The notes below the pieces were generated by a model. The model did no database searches, was not told the origin of the DNA, and worked only from the letters and a program-made list of their open reading frames with translations. A stretch of 64,000 nucleotides of DNA from Linnemannia hyalina (lineage: Eukaryota; Mortierellomycota; Mortierellomycetes; Mortierellales; Mortierellaceae): contig JAHRHY010000003.1 of the NCBI GenBank assembly GCA_019671135.1, forward strand, positions 1,612,001 through 1,676,000, given 5' to 3'. The position numbers were made by a program, and so were the translations under genes. Positions within the stretch are counted from its first letter, which is position 1. Each line of letters begins with the position of its first letter. Shown here in pieces: positions 14,252 through 26,775 of the stretch.

Positions 14252-16692
14252 TTAGTCGTAAAGGAGGTCTTCGCCCAACTCACGCAGCATGACCCTTTCC
14301 AATGTCAACGCATCCGCACCCCCTTCATCGCGCGGCAGCTTCTTGTAGAGCAAGTGTCGCCAGGGCCAAAACAGTTTCTGACGGGCGCTCTTAGATAATA
14401 TCAAGACCAATGCTCCGACACCCACAAACATTGCTAGAATCAACAATAGGAGGTAGTGCACTTCTGAGAGCGGGAGTGTTGTTCCGTCGGTTGAAGAGAT
14501 GGAGGTGGCAGGAATGTGGTGGTGGTAGGCGGTTGCGGGGTCGACTTCTGCGAGGTTCTGGGCTTTGGAAGAGGAAACGTCTTGGTGGAGGACAATGATG
14601 GACGGTTGGCCGATAGTGTTGTTCTCCAATGAATTGGAGTCCGACACATTATATCCTGTATTGTTATTGCTGTTGAACGAAACAGTGACATTGACGACAT
14701 GAACCGTCGCCGTGCTCATAACCGATCCTGAATCTTCCAACTGCTCCTGCCTCAACAACGCCTCCATCTCCTCCTGCTGCCGGATAAACGCAAGCTCGTT
14801 CTGGGCCTGTAGGTACGCATCGTATGCTTGCATCTGAGCCGGGAGGCCAGGTAGGTATCGCGGGGAGGTTTCGCATATGGGTGCCGACGGAGTGTTATTG
14901 GAGGCGATTTCTTTGCGCTGTTGGGTATGTGTTGTCCAGTCGTAGGTGTTCTGGGAGAGTTTGTGGGCTAGTTCGCAGATTCCGCAATACACGCCGTGGC
15001 GGTCTGGTGTCCATGTCTTTATAGTCGGTGATGATACTTCTGCCATGCCTGACTCTGAAATGGCTCCTCCTCCAAACGTCTGTCGAAAGAGCGGCAAGAG
15101 TGCCCCAGTTCCTTCAGCCATCGCCTCAACTCCTTCACCACTGCCGGTGTCTTTGTTGACACGGTAGAAGAGCCGCTCCAAGTAAAGCGCATCATTCCGG
15201 TCCAACCGATCAATCTCCTGCGCGAACTGTTCCGGCGCTAGGAAATTCCTAATCTCCACAAACGCGTTCTCCGACGGTGAGAACCGCGAATAGTCCTGCG
15301 GGCCGTCAACGATAGGTACCACACCAACTGTGGTGGCATCGGCAAGGTGTTGAGTGATGTAGTCCTGGCAGTTGACGCGTTCGAGTGCAAAGACGAATTT
15401 GTAGTCTTGCATGATCTCCTGTGCCGTGAACGGTTCTATAATGGCCAAAGAAGGAAAATGAATGGAGATGGGGTTAACGCGTGGGGCTCATATAGGCAGA
15501 CCTTCTTCGAACACGAAAAATGAAAGAGCCTTACTCTGAGTGTCGGGATGGACGGGCCAGACAGAGTTATTCAAACAAGGCCCATATATATCAACATCCA
15601 TAACCACCATCAACTCCCTCACAAAGTTCTCTCTCCCACTCGGCGCATCCACACATCCTCCTCCTTCACTGTCACCAGTAGTGATCCAAACAGCGGCAGC
15701 CCTGCCTCCATTCTCTTTCCCTAGCGTTCGCAGGCGGTTCTTTTCCTGGAGGTCGACCTTTGGCGGCATGGTTACGATATCCACAAACGACTGCTGCTGC
15801 TGTATCGGGTTGTTAGGAGAGCGGCTCTGGAAGACGGTCTCGACAAAGTCTGTAGTGGCCGTGGTGGGTGGGAAGGAGTGGGACCAGACGTGTGTTGGGT
15901 CAAGGATTGAGGTGATGACCTCTCTCTTCTTCGCTTCCTCTGCGTCCTTCAACACTACAACAAAAAAAACAATAAAAAAACATGGATATCGTTAGAAGAC
16001 CCATGCGTGAACAAACACCTCCGTCGCAGAACATACTTTTTATCTACAAACAAGTCGAGCTAAAAAAACGTACCATTATTGAGAACCCAGGCCTGAGAAG
16101 CCGGCCGCGTAGCAGCAGGAGGAAGGTCCTGCTCATCCAATTGCGATCCCCTGAATAGCACCACATTGGTGGTCGAGAGCACAGACCGATCTGTTGTGAA
16201 TGTACATTTGTACTCGAGGCCGCAGGTGTCGACTGTATATGGCAACTCGATCTTAATACCTTGTTCTTGCTTTTCCTGCAATGTGGGAGGAAGAGGAGGA
16301 GTCCACCAGAGGATTGGGTAGTTGGTTTCGGCCAGGGTTGGGTCCTCCTTGCCTTGTAGAGTCTTTGTCGTCGCTTCCCCTCCTGGTTTTCCTTCTGTTG
16401 ATGCTGCTGCTGCTGGGTTCCCCTGAGTGCTCAGTTCTGGCAACACGGCAGTGTCATCGGGTGCAGCTGGCACTGTTGGAAGTTGTCTGCGTTTGTGTCG
16501 CATTGAAAAAAGGGTATGTACGCTGGAGAAAGATAGAGTAATGATCAAAGCAGACAGGAAGGGAAGAGAGTGAGAGGCAGACAGGAAAGAAGGAAAGAAA
16601 GCGTAGTTGACCAAAAAGAATGAAAAATAAAATAGGGAGAAGGGGGAGGGGGGAATGTAGACATGCACGAACCCTTTTTTTGCTTTATCCAT
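14252..16692 (-). CDS. GT10 alpha-1,3-fucosyltransferase-like protein, 3 exons
   Basis: Probable Golgi glycosyltransferase. Exons are 16692-16074, 15954-15535 and 15435-14252, giving 740 aa from the first in-frame ATG; an internal ATG at 16503 would give 677 aa. The N-terminal 60 residues from 16692 are strongly hydrophobic after KAKK and could be a signal anchor, but they derive from pyrimidine-rich DNA and may instead be 5' UTR. NYPILWWTPPLPP resembles the GT10 N-lobe. Residues from about 358 match the C-terminal fucosyltransferase domain: YKFVFALERVNCQDYITQHL, then VGVVPIVDGPQDYSRFSP. Compared with the usual FEN...DYxTEK motif, Asn, Glu and Lys are replaced (Arg, Gln, His), so donor use may differ. 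A Gln/Glu-rich helix follows, then a C-terminal membrane segment and a basic tail, unusual for this family. Confidence 0.82.
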
Positions 16693-16836
16693 GTTATTGA
16701 AAGTAGATTCTCGAGATTCCAGTCTCCCCCAACACAACCACCGCCATCAACTCCCCCTCGCCCCTCCCTATCTATCCTCCTCTGCCGTTCAAGTGTTCAA
16801 TCTAATGTGTGTATTTCGCCATGCCCATCTCTACAA

Positions 16837-19026
16837 CTATGAATGCGACGAAGACGAGGACGAAGATGAGGCACGTTGTCGGATATCCTTCAAGAGCGTC
16901 CTCCGTTGCACAACAGGCACACCCCGACAACTCGTCAAATCCAAACTACTCAACCTCGGACACCCAGCAGCAATAATCTCAACAGCATCCTTGGAGATCT
17001 GTGTATTCGCCATCGACAACCGAGATAGCCCACGGAGTCTCGAAAGCACAACCGCGCCCTCGTCACTGATCCGTGTTGCGTCCATTCCCAGCTCCTCCAG
17101 GACATCGTTGTACTTGTCAAACTCTTGTCCTTGTTGTAGAGTCACCTCCTCGGCGGTAAGACGGTGGCGGTGTGGTGGGTCAATCAGTCCTAGGAGGACT
17201 TCATGGTCGTAGCCGGTGTATCCGAGTTCCAAGCGCTTCAAGTAGGGCGCCAAAGTGTTCAGGTGCCAGCGGAGTGCGTCCCGGTCGCGTGCGGACCGAC
17301 CCAACTCGTAGTTGCCAAACAGGGACAGGGTGCGTAGAAAGAACTTGGGTCTCGTTCGCAGCGAAACAGGAATCACCTCGCCACCTTGTTGGTTTAGCAA
17401 GGAGGAAGCTTCTCCTTCATCCTCCAGCTCCTCAAGGTCCGACGAGCTCATCTCCTCAAAGACACCGTCGCTAAAGACCGATCGGCTGTGCGTGATATAC
17501 CCCATCAGCAGAGTGTGGAGACTGTTAGCTGGCAGCTGTTGGAGTAGTGTAGAGAGTTCCGTCGGCGTGCTCATCGTGAGCCTCGTCAAGTTCAGTTTTT
17601 CCAGTCGCGTCGTCATCTTCTTCTTGCTCCCTCCCTTTCCTCCTTCTGCATCATCCCAAACACAGTACTGTCCGATAAGTGAGGGTCGCATGACACCAGT
17701 CTGTGAGATATCCAGCCTGCGAAGCGTTCGCCCACATAACGCAAGCACAACCTTCAGCCCCCTGTCTCCCAGGCTCGTCGTCGAGATCTTGAGATTCTCC
17801 AGCCTCGACAACGGTCTCGATTCCGCCTCCTTCTTCCCACTACCACCACCACCACCGCTACCTCTACCAGTGTCCTCCTGCTGTTGCTCCTTCTCCAGAG
17901 CCAAATTCTTCTCCAGCTGTACAAACACCGCATCCTTGACATTCGCCAACCCAGCAACCTTCAAAACCCTCAACGCCCTACACCGCAACACCATCCCAGA
18001 GATCCCCTTCACCGTACACGCCGTTGCTCCCACAAAACTAATATTCAACTCCTCGATTGACCCTTCCGGAAGACTCGCCAACGTCAAGTCCCCGACCTTA
18101 CTACACCCCTTCAACGACAACCTGGCCAAGTTCGGACAAGCACCCACCAGACCTGAGACCACCTTGTCAGAAAGGCCCGTCTGATGGTTCAAATTGACCT
18201 TGGTCAATCGAGGTCCTACTCCAAGAGTCCATAACAGATGTGCCCGGACCACTGTATCGGTAACCTGGGAGGGGATGAGCCCCTCCAAGTCCAGTTCCTC
18301 GACTCGGTCGCCGGCAATGGTGTTCGGGTTGAAGAATAGGCCCGTCCAGAGTTTGGTCGACAGGAGCTCGGGTCGAGCATGTTTCAGGACCTTGAAGAGA
18401 CGTTCGGAGAGGTAAAACGGGAGATGTTGGACCTGTCGTCGGAACCTTTGACCACCTCCGCCACCATTTCCTTGTCCTCCTCCTACTCCTCCTGATCTTA
18501 CTCTTCCTGCTGCAGCTGCGGATGACTTTGTGGAAGCGGGTGTGACGGCATCCACGGCAAGGCACTCAAAATTCTTGACGATCGCATGCATACAGAACGT
18601 CCCAAGACTGTATACCTTCGCCTGCTGCGGCCCTCTTCCTTCCGCCTCACCATCTTGCCCTCCCACGCCACCACCACCACCATCGCTCGACAGCTTCATC
18701 ACGTCCTGTGAGAACAACGACATGGACGACGGAGACGATGACTCCATCAACGCAGCCGCAAACGCCAAATGATCCTGCTGCAACGACACGTCATACCGGC
18801 TCTTGGTCGTGTTCAAAATCGCATCACGGACGGCGTCATCGTAGCTGTCAAAGTCCTTCTCTGGTGGTGAGTCCTCCCGGATCTCCCTCGTCCGCGTGCT
18901 CTTGCTTTTGGGCTTCATCTTGGGTTTAGGCTTGGCCTTGGATTTGGGTGCTGCTGTCTTTTGCTTCTTGCTGGTAGAGGCAGAAGCAACAGCATTGGTT
19001 CCGGACCGTGATCGTTTTGGCGGCAT
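16837..19026 (-). CDS. Leucine-rich-repeat (RNI-like) protein with basic nuclear-type N-terminus
   Basis: A single exon encodes 729 aa. The start at 19026 begins MPPKRSRSG and runs into a Lys/Pro-rich tract (KSKAKPKPKMKPKSKS) that resembles a nuclear localisation or DNA-contact region. From about residue 210 to the end there are AMN1/FBXL-like repeats, such as LTKVNLNHQTGLSDKVVSGL, ACPNLARLSLKGCSKVGDL and GCPRLSSLDLTSCRGVPVV. A Gly-rich segment near residue 190 and a poly-Ser tail are low complexity. I see no clear F-box. Similar RNI repeats occur in substrate adaptors of SCF ligases and in the repair protein Rad7, so a substrate-binding role is a guess from the fold only. The stop lies about 145 bp before the ATG of the downstream fucosyltransferase gene. 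Confidence 0.85.
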   Translation of the reverse strand: MPPKRSRSGTNAVASASTSKKQKTAAPKSKAKPKPKMKPKSKSTRTREIREDSPPEKDFDSYDDAVRDAILNTTKSRYDVSLQQDHLAFAAALMESSSPSSMSLFSQDVMKLSSDGGGGGVGGQDGEAEGRGPQQAKVYSLGTFCMHAIVKNFECLAVDAVTPASTKSSAAAAGRVRSGGVGGGQGNGGGGGQRFRRQVQHLPFYLSERLFKVLKHARPELLSTKLWTGLFFNPNTIAGDRVEELDLEGLIPSQVTDTVVRAHLLWTLGVGPRLTKVNLNHQTGLSDKVVSGLVGACPNLARLSLKGCSKVGDLTLASLPEGSIEELNISFVGATACTVKGISGMVLRCRALRVLKVAGLANVKDAVFVQLEKNLALEKEQQQEDTGRGSGGGGGSGKKEAESRPLSRLENLKISTTSLGDRGLKVVLALCGRTLRRLDISQTGVMRPSLIGQYCVWDDAEGGKGGSKKKMTTRLEKLNLTRLTMSTPTELSTLLQQLPANSLHTLLMGYITHSRSVFSDGVFEEMSSSDLEELEDEGEASSLLNQQGGEVIPVSLRTRPKFFLRTLSLFGNYELGRSARDRDALRWHLNTLAPYLKRLELGYTGYDHEVLLGLIDPPHRHRLTAEEVTLQQGQEFDKYNDVLEELGMDATRISDEGAVVLSRLRGLSRLSMANTQISKDAVEIIAAGCPRLSSLDLTSCRGVPVVQRRTLLKDIRQRASSSSSSSSHS

Positions 19027-19496
19027 CAGGGATAGGTGATATGTAATGGTGTGAGGATGTTGAGTTGGGCTGGGGAATTGGGGTTGAGGATGAGAAAAGA
19101 AAAAGAGAAAAGAAAAAATGAAGCGAGTAATTATTGATGGATTGTCAATCGAACAAAGAATGTGACGGTGATTGAGATGGGACAAATTGTGGTAGCAGGA
19201 GCTTTTATTTTTTTTGGGGGGGCGCAGGCATGGTTTAGGCAGAGTCACTGGACAGGGGTCATCAAAGGTCATTAAGAAGATCACGCACAGCGTCGTGAAC
19301 AAAGGATGAAGGAAAGTGGACGGAAGAGCATTAGTCGAGAGGGAGTATTAAATGAAGTAGTGTAAGGTAGGGTATTAAGCAAAAATAAAAATAAAAATAA
19401 AATAGATGGGGAAAAAAAAGTTCTTTTGGGTAGTAGTTGCATCGTATCAGATCATGTTCAAAGAAAAAGAAAAAGAAATGACGGTAACTCCCTCTG
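19027..19496. other. Intergenic with A-rich tandem repeat
   Basis: This 470-bp gap lies between the LRR gene start and the TBC gene stop, both minus strand. It holds an AAAAAT-type tandem array at about 19381-19404 and a short G run near 19215-19221. It probably contains the LRR-gene promoter. No coding sequence seen. Confidence 0.55.
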
Positions 19497-22400
19497 CTAA
19501 GCTGGCTGCTTCATTTTGGCAGCATAGGTCTTCTTCAGCTTGGCGACAATGCCTGTTTGCTTGGCCTGCCTCGATAGCTTCCTCGCGATCTTCAATAGCC
19601 GCTCGTCGTCCTGAATGTCCATCTTTGCGTTCAGCATCTCCATCGTCCGCTCAAAGTTATTGAGAACAAGCGCCTCTAAGTATGGTTAATGAATGACGAA
19701 AGTCAAGGCCTGTTAGTACAATACTCAAACAGTGTCATTCATGGTAGTACCGTGCCGATATAAGTAAATCAAACTAACTACTTCATCCACTTACGTTCGT
19801 GATACTTCAAGAGGGCTAGGGCCATAAAGTAGAGCCAGTCAAAGCCCTCAAGTAACAAAATATCCCATATCCGAAGCAATGTTCGGTAAGGGACAACACC
19901 TGCGGAATAGAGGGTGATGTACCAACGCGACGCGTAGCTTGGCGTTGCAATTCCCATCGTTTCCTATGGATGAGCGTCAAGTGAAGAGGTCAATAATCTA
20001 TCTGATCTCTCATGCTCCGACTTTAATGCAGTAATAGTCCGAGCAGCCAGGAGTTGGCATTAGAGCGTGAACTTACAAGAGCCTGAAAAACGTTGGGTGC
20101 ATAGATCTTTGTCAGTTCTTCCTGAATGAAGAATGCTTCAAACAGTGCCGGGAAGCCGGGAACAACAAGCTCGTTGATGTTGTACCGGTCAAACAGCTGA
20201 GCCAAAAGCACAAATGTTTTCTATAGAAAAGTGAAAATGGGGACAAAAGTGCCAATGTTAACAACGTTAGCATGCTACCTTGACAGCTCGCTAAGGAAGA
20301 TATCATTCGTACGACCCAGAAGTTTTACCTCGGCATCAAAGAAGGTCAGCATAGTAGCAACTACGCTCGCCATTCCTTGACAGTATCCGACGCGGCTGTT
20401 GTAGTTGGAGTATGCCTTTAAGACCTTAAAGAGTGCACACTGTCTTATCAATTTGGAAAAGAGACAAAGAAAAGTAAACTTAGCGCGCAATTTTCTCGAG
20501 AATGCCAGGTCCAACAAATCAACGAGCTACCACGACAATTCTTCAAGTGCCACATACCCTGGTCCAAAGCGAGCCCTGAACATGATGTGGCCATGCATTG
20601 TCCTAATTGATGAGAGGTAGAGTAGCACAGTGTTCAGTCTCCATGTTTTCGGTAACCAGTGGTCAATCCTGGCAAAATGAGAGCCCTCTTTACCTTGGGA
20701 TGTCCAGGTCGATCTGCTCTTCTTCCGGTGATGAAATTTCGAGCATATCCTATATGTAATTTGCAAGAGAGACAATAAATGGGGCATGAGCATATACGGA
20801 ACATTCACGCCGACGCATCCCTATCCCGAGAACCACGTAGCAACAGCCTCCGCCCCCCTGTATCCAATAGATGACATACGTGGTATATTTGGCGGATGTT
20901 TGGATCAAAGCCTGCAGATCGCCTGGTGATGAGGTGGCTCCTACAGAAGCAGATAAAAAAAAAGACAGAGCAATTAGAAAAAAGCGCGTTTTTTTAGAGC
21001 AATCGAAATGTCATTGATATAAGACACCAGAGCAGATTCGTTCATTTCATTTCCTTACCATGCAGCAGCTCGCCAGCAGTCAGGGATGCCCTTGTAAACA
21101 CGAGACACAAACTGCAGTAAACACACATTCCAGAGAAAAGGAATGGTTAGCCAAGGTCGTTTCTGCAAGTTGCATATACAAAATGTGTTCAAGCCTGCTA
21201 TTTTTACTCCTGCAGATACAACGGGGGGTGAAATGCGTTTTCTCTCTTTTCTTTTGCCCTTTCCTCTCTCCAGCACTCTCGATCTGGTGGTTTTTTTACC
21301 TTTTGGTGGTCTAAAAAGGAGTACTCGATCTCGTTTGCTTCTGAGGTGTATTGCTTCGCCATCCGCGCCCACTTTAAACTTCTCTCCTGTTCCTTTGCAA
21401 CAGTCCTGGCTTGTTTCCTATTAAAGAATTGGTCACGACATGAGCATAGACACGTTAATGTTAGTGTCTTTGACATCTGAACGAGAAATAGGGGGAGACT
21501 TGACTGAGAGTCTACCATTTCTCTCAGCTTACCTTGCGTGTTGTGTGGCCCGCACGGACGTCTGTGACGAAACAGTAGAGGTTTGGCCATTTTTCCTGTC
21601 TGCAGTTGGTGTGCGCCCTTCTTCTACCAAGAAACCATATCTATTTCATTCAACAAAACAAAGTGTGAGTTAACAGCCTCCTTGTCTCTCCCATGATCGG
21701 CATCGTAACTGACAATAGAAAACGCATAATAATAGGAATCGCCACTTCAGCCCCACCAAAGGCTCGAAAATAAAATGGCATTGAACATCAGCTGCTGAAT
21801 ATAAAAATAATCATAATCTTAACGAACCTGTCCACTAAACTATAGAGCTTTTCGTCCATGGGCGCGATGGCAGGTGCAGTTGAGTCGTCTCCGCTTCGGC
21901 AATAGTTGGCACTGATATCTCGAGGAATGGAGGTCATGGACCAAGCAGGAGACAGCGCACCTCCTCCAATGCCGGATCCCGAATTGACAGCGGCCTGTCC
22001 AGCCCCTCCGCTGAGAATCATGCTAGATTCTGCAATCATGCGTCGCCGTCCTGTGGAGGTGAGGGAGGAGGATGCTGAAGTCGGGGGTGATTTGGTATGT
22101 CGGGTGGGGGAGGTCATGGACATATCCATCTCTGTGTATGCGATAGCGCTGTCCTCGAAGCTGAAGCTACTCGTGCTCATTATCTCTTGGTCGTGGGTGT
22201 CCTTGTGATCGGTCGAGTCCATCGACGGTCTGCCAAATGTCCTTGACGACTCGGATGGATAGAAAGAGGACCGGTCCCGCTGGATCACTTCTTTTTGCCG
22301 TGCTGTTGCTGATGCTTGAACGGTAGGTTCTGTCGGAGTATTTGCGGCATTGACGAGTTGCCGGGTCAAAGCACTAGTTGTTATCACTGCAACCATTGAT

Positions 22401-22804
22401 GGGTCGTGTGTTGTTGTTGTTGGACGTAGTAAAAATGATCCATGTACTGCATCCGTGCCTAGGTCTAATGGTGCATTGAGGTTGTTGTTGATAGGCTTGG
22501 GTAATTGCGTTATCGTTGTTGTCGTCGTAGATGCAAAAGAGTTATCCAAGTGTGGTGTTTGAAGAGAACCAGTGTTTGCTGTGCTTTGGGACGATAAGTC
22601 GAGGGCTGCATGATTTGTGGGGTCAGCATGAATGTCAAGCTGGGCTGAGGGGTCAATGGGAGAAGAAGAGGTAAGAACCGCTATGGAGATGGAATCGGAG
22701 GAGGTGAGGTCGAGACGAGAGATGGAGGCAGACTTTCGAGAGAAGGAGCCAGCAGTTGTTGGGGAGGGCCAGGAAGGTGGCTCGGTGCTGGTGGTTGTGG
22801 TCAT
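19497..22804 (-). CDS. TBC-domain Rab GTPase-activating protein, 11 exons
   Basis: Predicted RabGAP that accelerates GTP hydrolysis by a Rab GTPase in membrane traffic. Exons: 22804-21828, 21640-21533, 21417-21300, 21111-21059, 20940-20880, 20749-20694, 20602-20558, 20443-20329, 20220-20077, 19963-19795 and 19675-19497. All phases agree, giving 674 aa. Residues 1-325 are Ser/Thr-rich, low complexity and probably disordered. A basic linker (KEQERSLKWARM) leads into the TBC domain from about residue 405 (YKGIPDCWRAAAW). Both catalytic fingers are present: IDLDIPR with Arg near 458, and YCQG with Gln near 495. FDWLYFMALALLKYHE is the conserved late TBC helix. Intron 1 uses a less usual donor, GTTCGT. 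I cannot tell which Rab it acts on; the fold resembles the Gyp/TBC1D10 class. Confidence 0.93.
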
Positions 22805-23205
22805 CACTGACCGGTTATGACGGGAGTGAGAGAGGGAAAAGAGAGAGGGAAGAGAGAGAAGAGAGAGAAGGATAGGAAAGAGAAAGCGGGGTCGAGTTGA
22901 AAGTCAAGGAGGAGGGAAGAAGAGAAGAAAGGGACGGAGGGGGTTCGGTGGTGGTGGTGGAGGAGGAGGAGGAAGAAAGAGTGCGACGACAGTCTTGAGA
23001 GACAGAAAGGTGCTTGCAAGACAAAGAAGAAAGGGAATGAGGACAACGACGTCAAAGACAACAGTGAATGAGGAGGATCGGGGCGGATGCGAAGATGTGT
23101 TTGTCAGGCTGGTGGTGGTGAGAAAAGAAGGTGAATGACCGGTCTGGATTGTAATTCGCACCAGTCCCAGAGAAGAAGAAGACGAAGGATGCGCGAGGGA
23201 AAAGA

Positions 23206-23237
<32 letters not shown>

Positions 23238-24462
23238 AAGAGAGAGAAGGAAAAAGGGACAGAAAGGACAGAAGGATAAGAAGGGAGAGAGCAGAAAAGG
23301 GAGTGAGAAAGAGAGGGGGTTAAAGAGACAAAGGGAGGAAGGAAGAAAAAGTAGAGAGCAACGGTTGGCACATAGGGTTGTTATTGCTTTGCTGTTGTTG
23401 TTGACACCTGCGAACACGGTGCGAGCAGATGCACCTTCTCTGTGGCGTACTCGGCTGAGTTGGAAACAAAGGCTGGATGGGGGTTGTTGTTTGTTGGCCA
23501 TTGCGGCGAAATACTATTGTTATTGTCTATTGCAATTGCCGTTTTTTTTATTGTTTGTCCTCCTCTATCGATTGCTCGACATAGTCTGATGCACAAGAGG
23601 CAAGACCCATATAAACAATACACAGCTCAACCATAGACGGGGGTTGACTATTGACGACACCTTGAGAGCCAGCCAGGAGACTAAAGGTATCCATGCAAAC
23701 ACACACTACACCTCAACAACAGACCACACACACATCCTCACATCTCAAAGTGTACATCAAGAAGACACGCCACCATGCAGACAAAAGGGAAGACCAATGA
23801 CGCGTCAAAGCAAGGGAACGGACACCCTCCACCCCTAGTCAGTACCTAGGAACAACAACACCAATGTGGTTCATTAACACCACCGTGAAACCACATCACA
23901 ACGGTGGTGGTCATGGTGGTGTCCTCTCAAGCCTGAATGGGGTCAATTGTCGTATCTGCTCACTTTTGATACCCCATATCGAAGGACTGACAATGTGGAG
24001 ATCTACTATCTCTCTCTCTCCCCCTTTCATTCTCATCCTCATTCTCAACTTCTCGTTCTCTCATAGCTTCTTTCTATCCTTTCAATCTTCTCATCATCCC
24101 TTTTCAGATCGCGCATCGGCCAAGTAAAGAAGACAACACAAGCATTTCAAGCCGAAAGAAGGTAGCCCGTTGACTGATGAGCTCTCGTTGTTTTTCTTCT
24201 TTTCTTCTCACTCCTTTCGACAACACTGTCTTATCTATTGAGAGCAAAAGGGATCATAAAAGCAAGATACAGATAGAAAGAAATAAAGGAGAGAGTAAAA
24301 TCAAGGAGAAGAAGGAGGATCCGAAAATCATGCAAGGAATACGCAACAAAGACAAACCAAAACACCTTATTATTTTTGATTAATAGCACCAATACACCGA
24401 CCATGCAAAAAAGGTTTATTCTCTACTCTGCCTTCTTTTCTGCTTCGTACTTCTGCTCAATT
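22805..24462. other. Intergenic, purine-rich promoter side of TBC gene
   Basis: This 1.66-kb gap separates the TBC gene start from the M20 amidohydrolase stop, both minus strand. The first 550 bp are almost purely GA-rich on the plus strand (a pyrimidine-rich TBC 5' leader), including a GAGAGAAA array at about 23201-23248. The rest is unremarkable, with T-rich sequence near 24180-24240. I see no supported gene. Confidence 0.55.
23201..23248. repeat. GAGAGAAA-type purine microsatellite
   Basis: Repeated units of AGAGAGAGAAAG extend over about 48 bp within a longer purine-only stretch upstream of the TBC gene. It is a simple-sequence repeat, not part of a larger element. Confidence 0.85.
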
Positions 24463-26775
24463 CTAGACCTGCGTATCAAAGTCCTGCTTGACAGCCTTGA
24501 GGAACACAGAGTCGACAATGCACTCCAAACCAGTCAGGGCCAAGCTCTTGGATGCTCTCAAGGTCGCAACATGTGCAACGGGTTGGGCAGCAGCATTGGC
24601 GAACGCATTGGTGTGAAGTCCCATCGTCTTGTCGTCCTCACCAATCAGGTTCAGAATGTTGAACATTGGGTGGATACCGGGGAGGGCATAGGTGAGGTTG
24701 CCCATGTCGGTCGATCCAGAGAGCTTGGACAGTTGTTCTTGCTTTGAAGCGTACTTGACGCCCTGGTTGTTCATGTAATGCTCAAACTTGCGCGTTAATG
24801 GGTCGTTTGAGATAATGTCTATTGTGAATATGAAAAACGACAGGCGGTATTTCAGTACATTGCCAATAGCTTTAACAATAACTGATGAGACAATGAAATC
24901 AGAGAAGCAATCATACTTACCCTTGTAAGGAACGCCCCAGGTCAATTTGACGGTGCATCCGGTAGAGGTAGCAGCAGCGTTAAAGATCCTCTCGACACGC
25001 TTCTTGAGGACCTCAACCTCCACAAACTTGGGGGCACGCACAGTGTAAACCGACTTTGTGTAATCAGGAATAATGTTGGCAGCCTTGCCTCCGTCCTTGA
25101 TGATACCGTGGACACGCTGGCTAGGGTGCATCTGCTGACGCATCATCGCAATGTTGGTGTATGATTGAACTGCGGCATCCAACGCGTTGATACCCTCCCA
25201 GGGAGACGCCGACGCGTGCGAGGCCTTTCCAAAGAACTCGACCTCGACGGTGTCCAGGGCCAAGAAGGCGGGGTAGATGACATCGGCATTGGCGCCGTGG
25301 AGCATCATGCAGACATCCACGCCCTTGAATGCGCCGCGGTCCAGCATCACAATCTTTCCGCCTATTCCCAATCATAGATAACCAAATTGTGGTCAATGAA
25401 AATTGTCGTGTGTCTGCTTGCTCTCACAAAAAAAAACGCATCAAATCGTTTACCAGAGGTCTCCTCAGCGGGAGTTCCAAACAGCTTGACCTGTCCCTCA
25501 AGTCCAAACTGCTCAATGACCGTCTTAAGTCCAATTGCCGTTGCAACGCCGCTAATGGCGATCAAGTTATGTCCACATGCTTGGAAGGCGCCAGTGGGAG
25601 AGTCCGTGCTTGGGAGGGCATCGTACTTTTTTAGAATGGAGAACCAAGCAGTATCATTGAAAAGTGTGGATGTGAGTTCAAAGGTTCAAGTGTCACAAAT
25701 TCGTGGTGCAATTAATCATCAAGAGTGACTGTGAGTGGTTAACTGCCAATGATCACTAAGGCAACTGATGGGATCAATGGGTGATGTGGTTTTTCTTACC
25801 TCGGAGCAGATACCGATGGTGACCTTGTCAGAGTTGCCAGCGCGGGCAACAAAGGCCGTGTCGAGTCCATAAGCTTTGCGCTCGACCTCGAAGCCCTTCT
25901 TCTCCAGGTAGTCCGTCAACAGGGCATGGGCCCTGTGCTCCTCATAGCTCAACTCAGGGTCCTCGTGGAGCTGATGTTCAAAAGAAAATCTTTGATTACT
26001 CGCCTGGGTAAAATAAATGCAATTCCCACGTTCTAATATCCCTTCACACGTTATACACAAACAAGAAAGGTACCTTGAGACTGATCGCACGGAGCTCGGA
26101 GGAGACGCCCTCAATGGCCAGATGAACAGCCTTGGCAAATTCGTCCTTCTCCCAGAGGTCTGACAAAGGCACACGGCTGGCCTCGTTGACAAGAAGTTGG
26201 CTCATTTCCTGAGAGAGTGATTGATATGCTGGAGGGAGAGTCGATACCGTGCTGTTTTCGCCTCTGTACAAGTGAGCGTTCTTTTCCTGTTTAATATAAA
26301 AAAGATTTCAAATGACGAAAAACGGTATTCGTTGAGTTGGTGAATGGAAGCGTTAAATGAATTGTGAGTTGGATGTAGTTTTTTTTCTTGGTGAAGACGA
26401 GGGTGAATGAAATGTGAAAAGGTGAGGGTCGTGGGGAAAAAAGGAGGATAAAATTGTACTTTTTCTTTTGCGAAGCTGAACAAGCATGCCAGGGCAGTGC
26501 GCAAGGGCGAAGGGCGAACATCTCAGTAAGCGACGAGAAAGAAAAGAAAGGGGGCGTACAGTGCTGTGTGCTGTGATCATAGGTCGTGATAGGTGATGCA
26601 CAGTACTAAGACAAACAAGCACGCACTGCCTTCAATAAAGGATCATTGGCCATACGTTGAACTCTTCAGAAGTTGAAGTAGTGGGCTTTGAAGCAAAGAT
26701 TCCTTGAAAGATGGAGAGGCATCCTGCAGCTGGGACTGCTGATGGCGAGGAAGAAGTGGACTTTTCAGACGACAT
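24463..26775 (-). CDS. M20 family amidohydrolase, PM20D2-like, 6 exons
   Basis: Zinc amidohydrolase/dipeptidase of the M20D branch. Exons are 26775-26656, 26286-26074, 25970-25800, 25625-25454, 25361-24921 and 24818-24463, phase-consistent, for 490 aa. Metal-site signatures are present: LHEDPELSYEEH, ACGHNLIA (the CGHN form seen in PM20D2-type proteins rather than CGHD), GTPAEETSG and MMLHGANAD. The dimerisation (lid) part contains FFGKASHASASPWEGINALD, and the C-terminal catalytic part STDMGNLTYALPGIHP. Animal PM20D2 hydrolyses beta-alanyl-lysine-type dipeptides formed by carnosine synthase; bacterial relatives cleave aminobenzoyl-glutamate or N-acyl amino acids. The fungal substrate cannot be read from sequence. 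Residues 1-40 are Ser/Thr-rich and encoded by a separate exon, without a convincing signal peptide. Confidence 0.93.

Noticed and set aside
22904..23501. Overlapping Ser/Leu/Phe-rich ORFs upstream of the TBC gene
   Set aside because: They translate the pyrimidine-rich leader; frames are low complexity and overlap each other.
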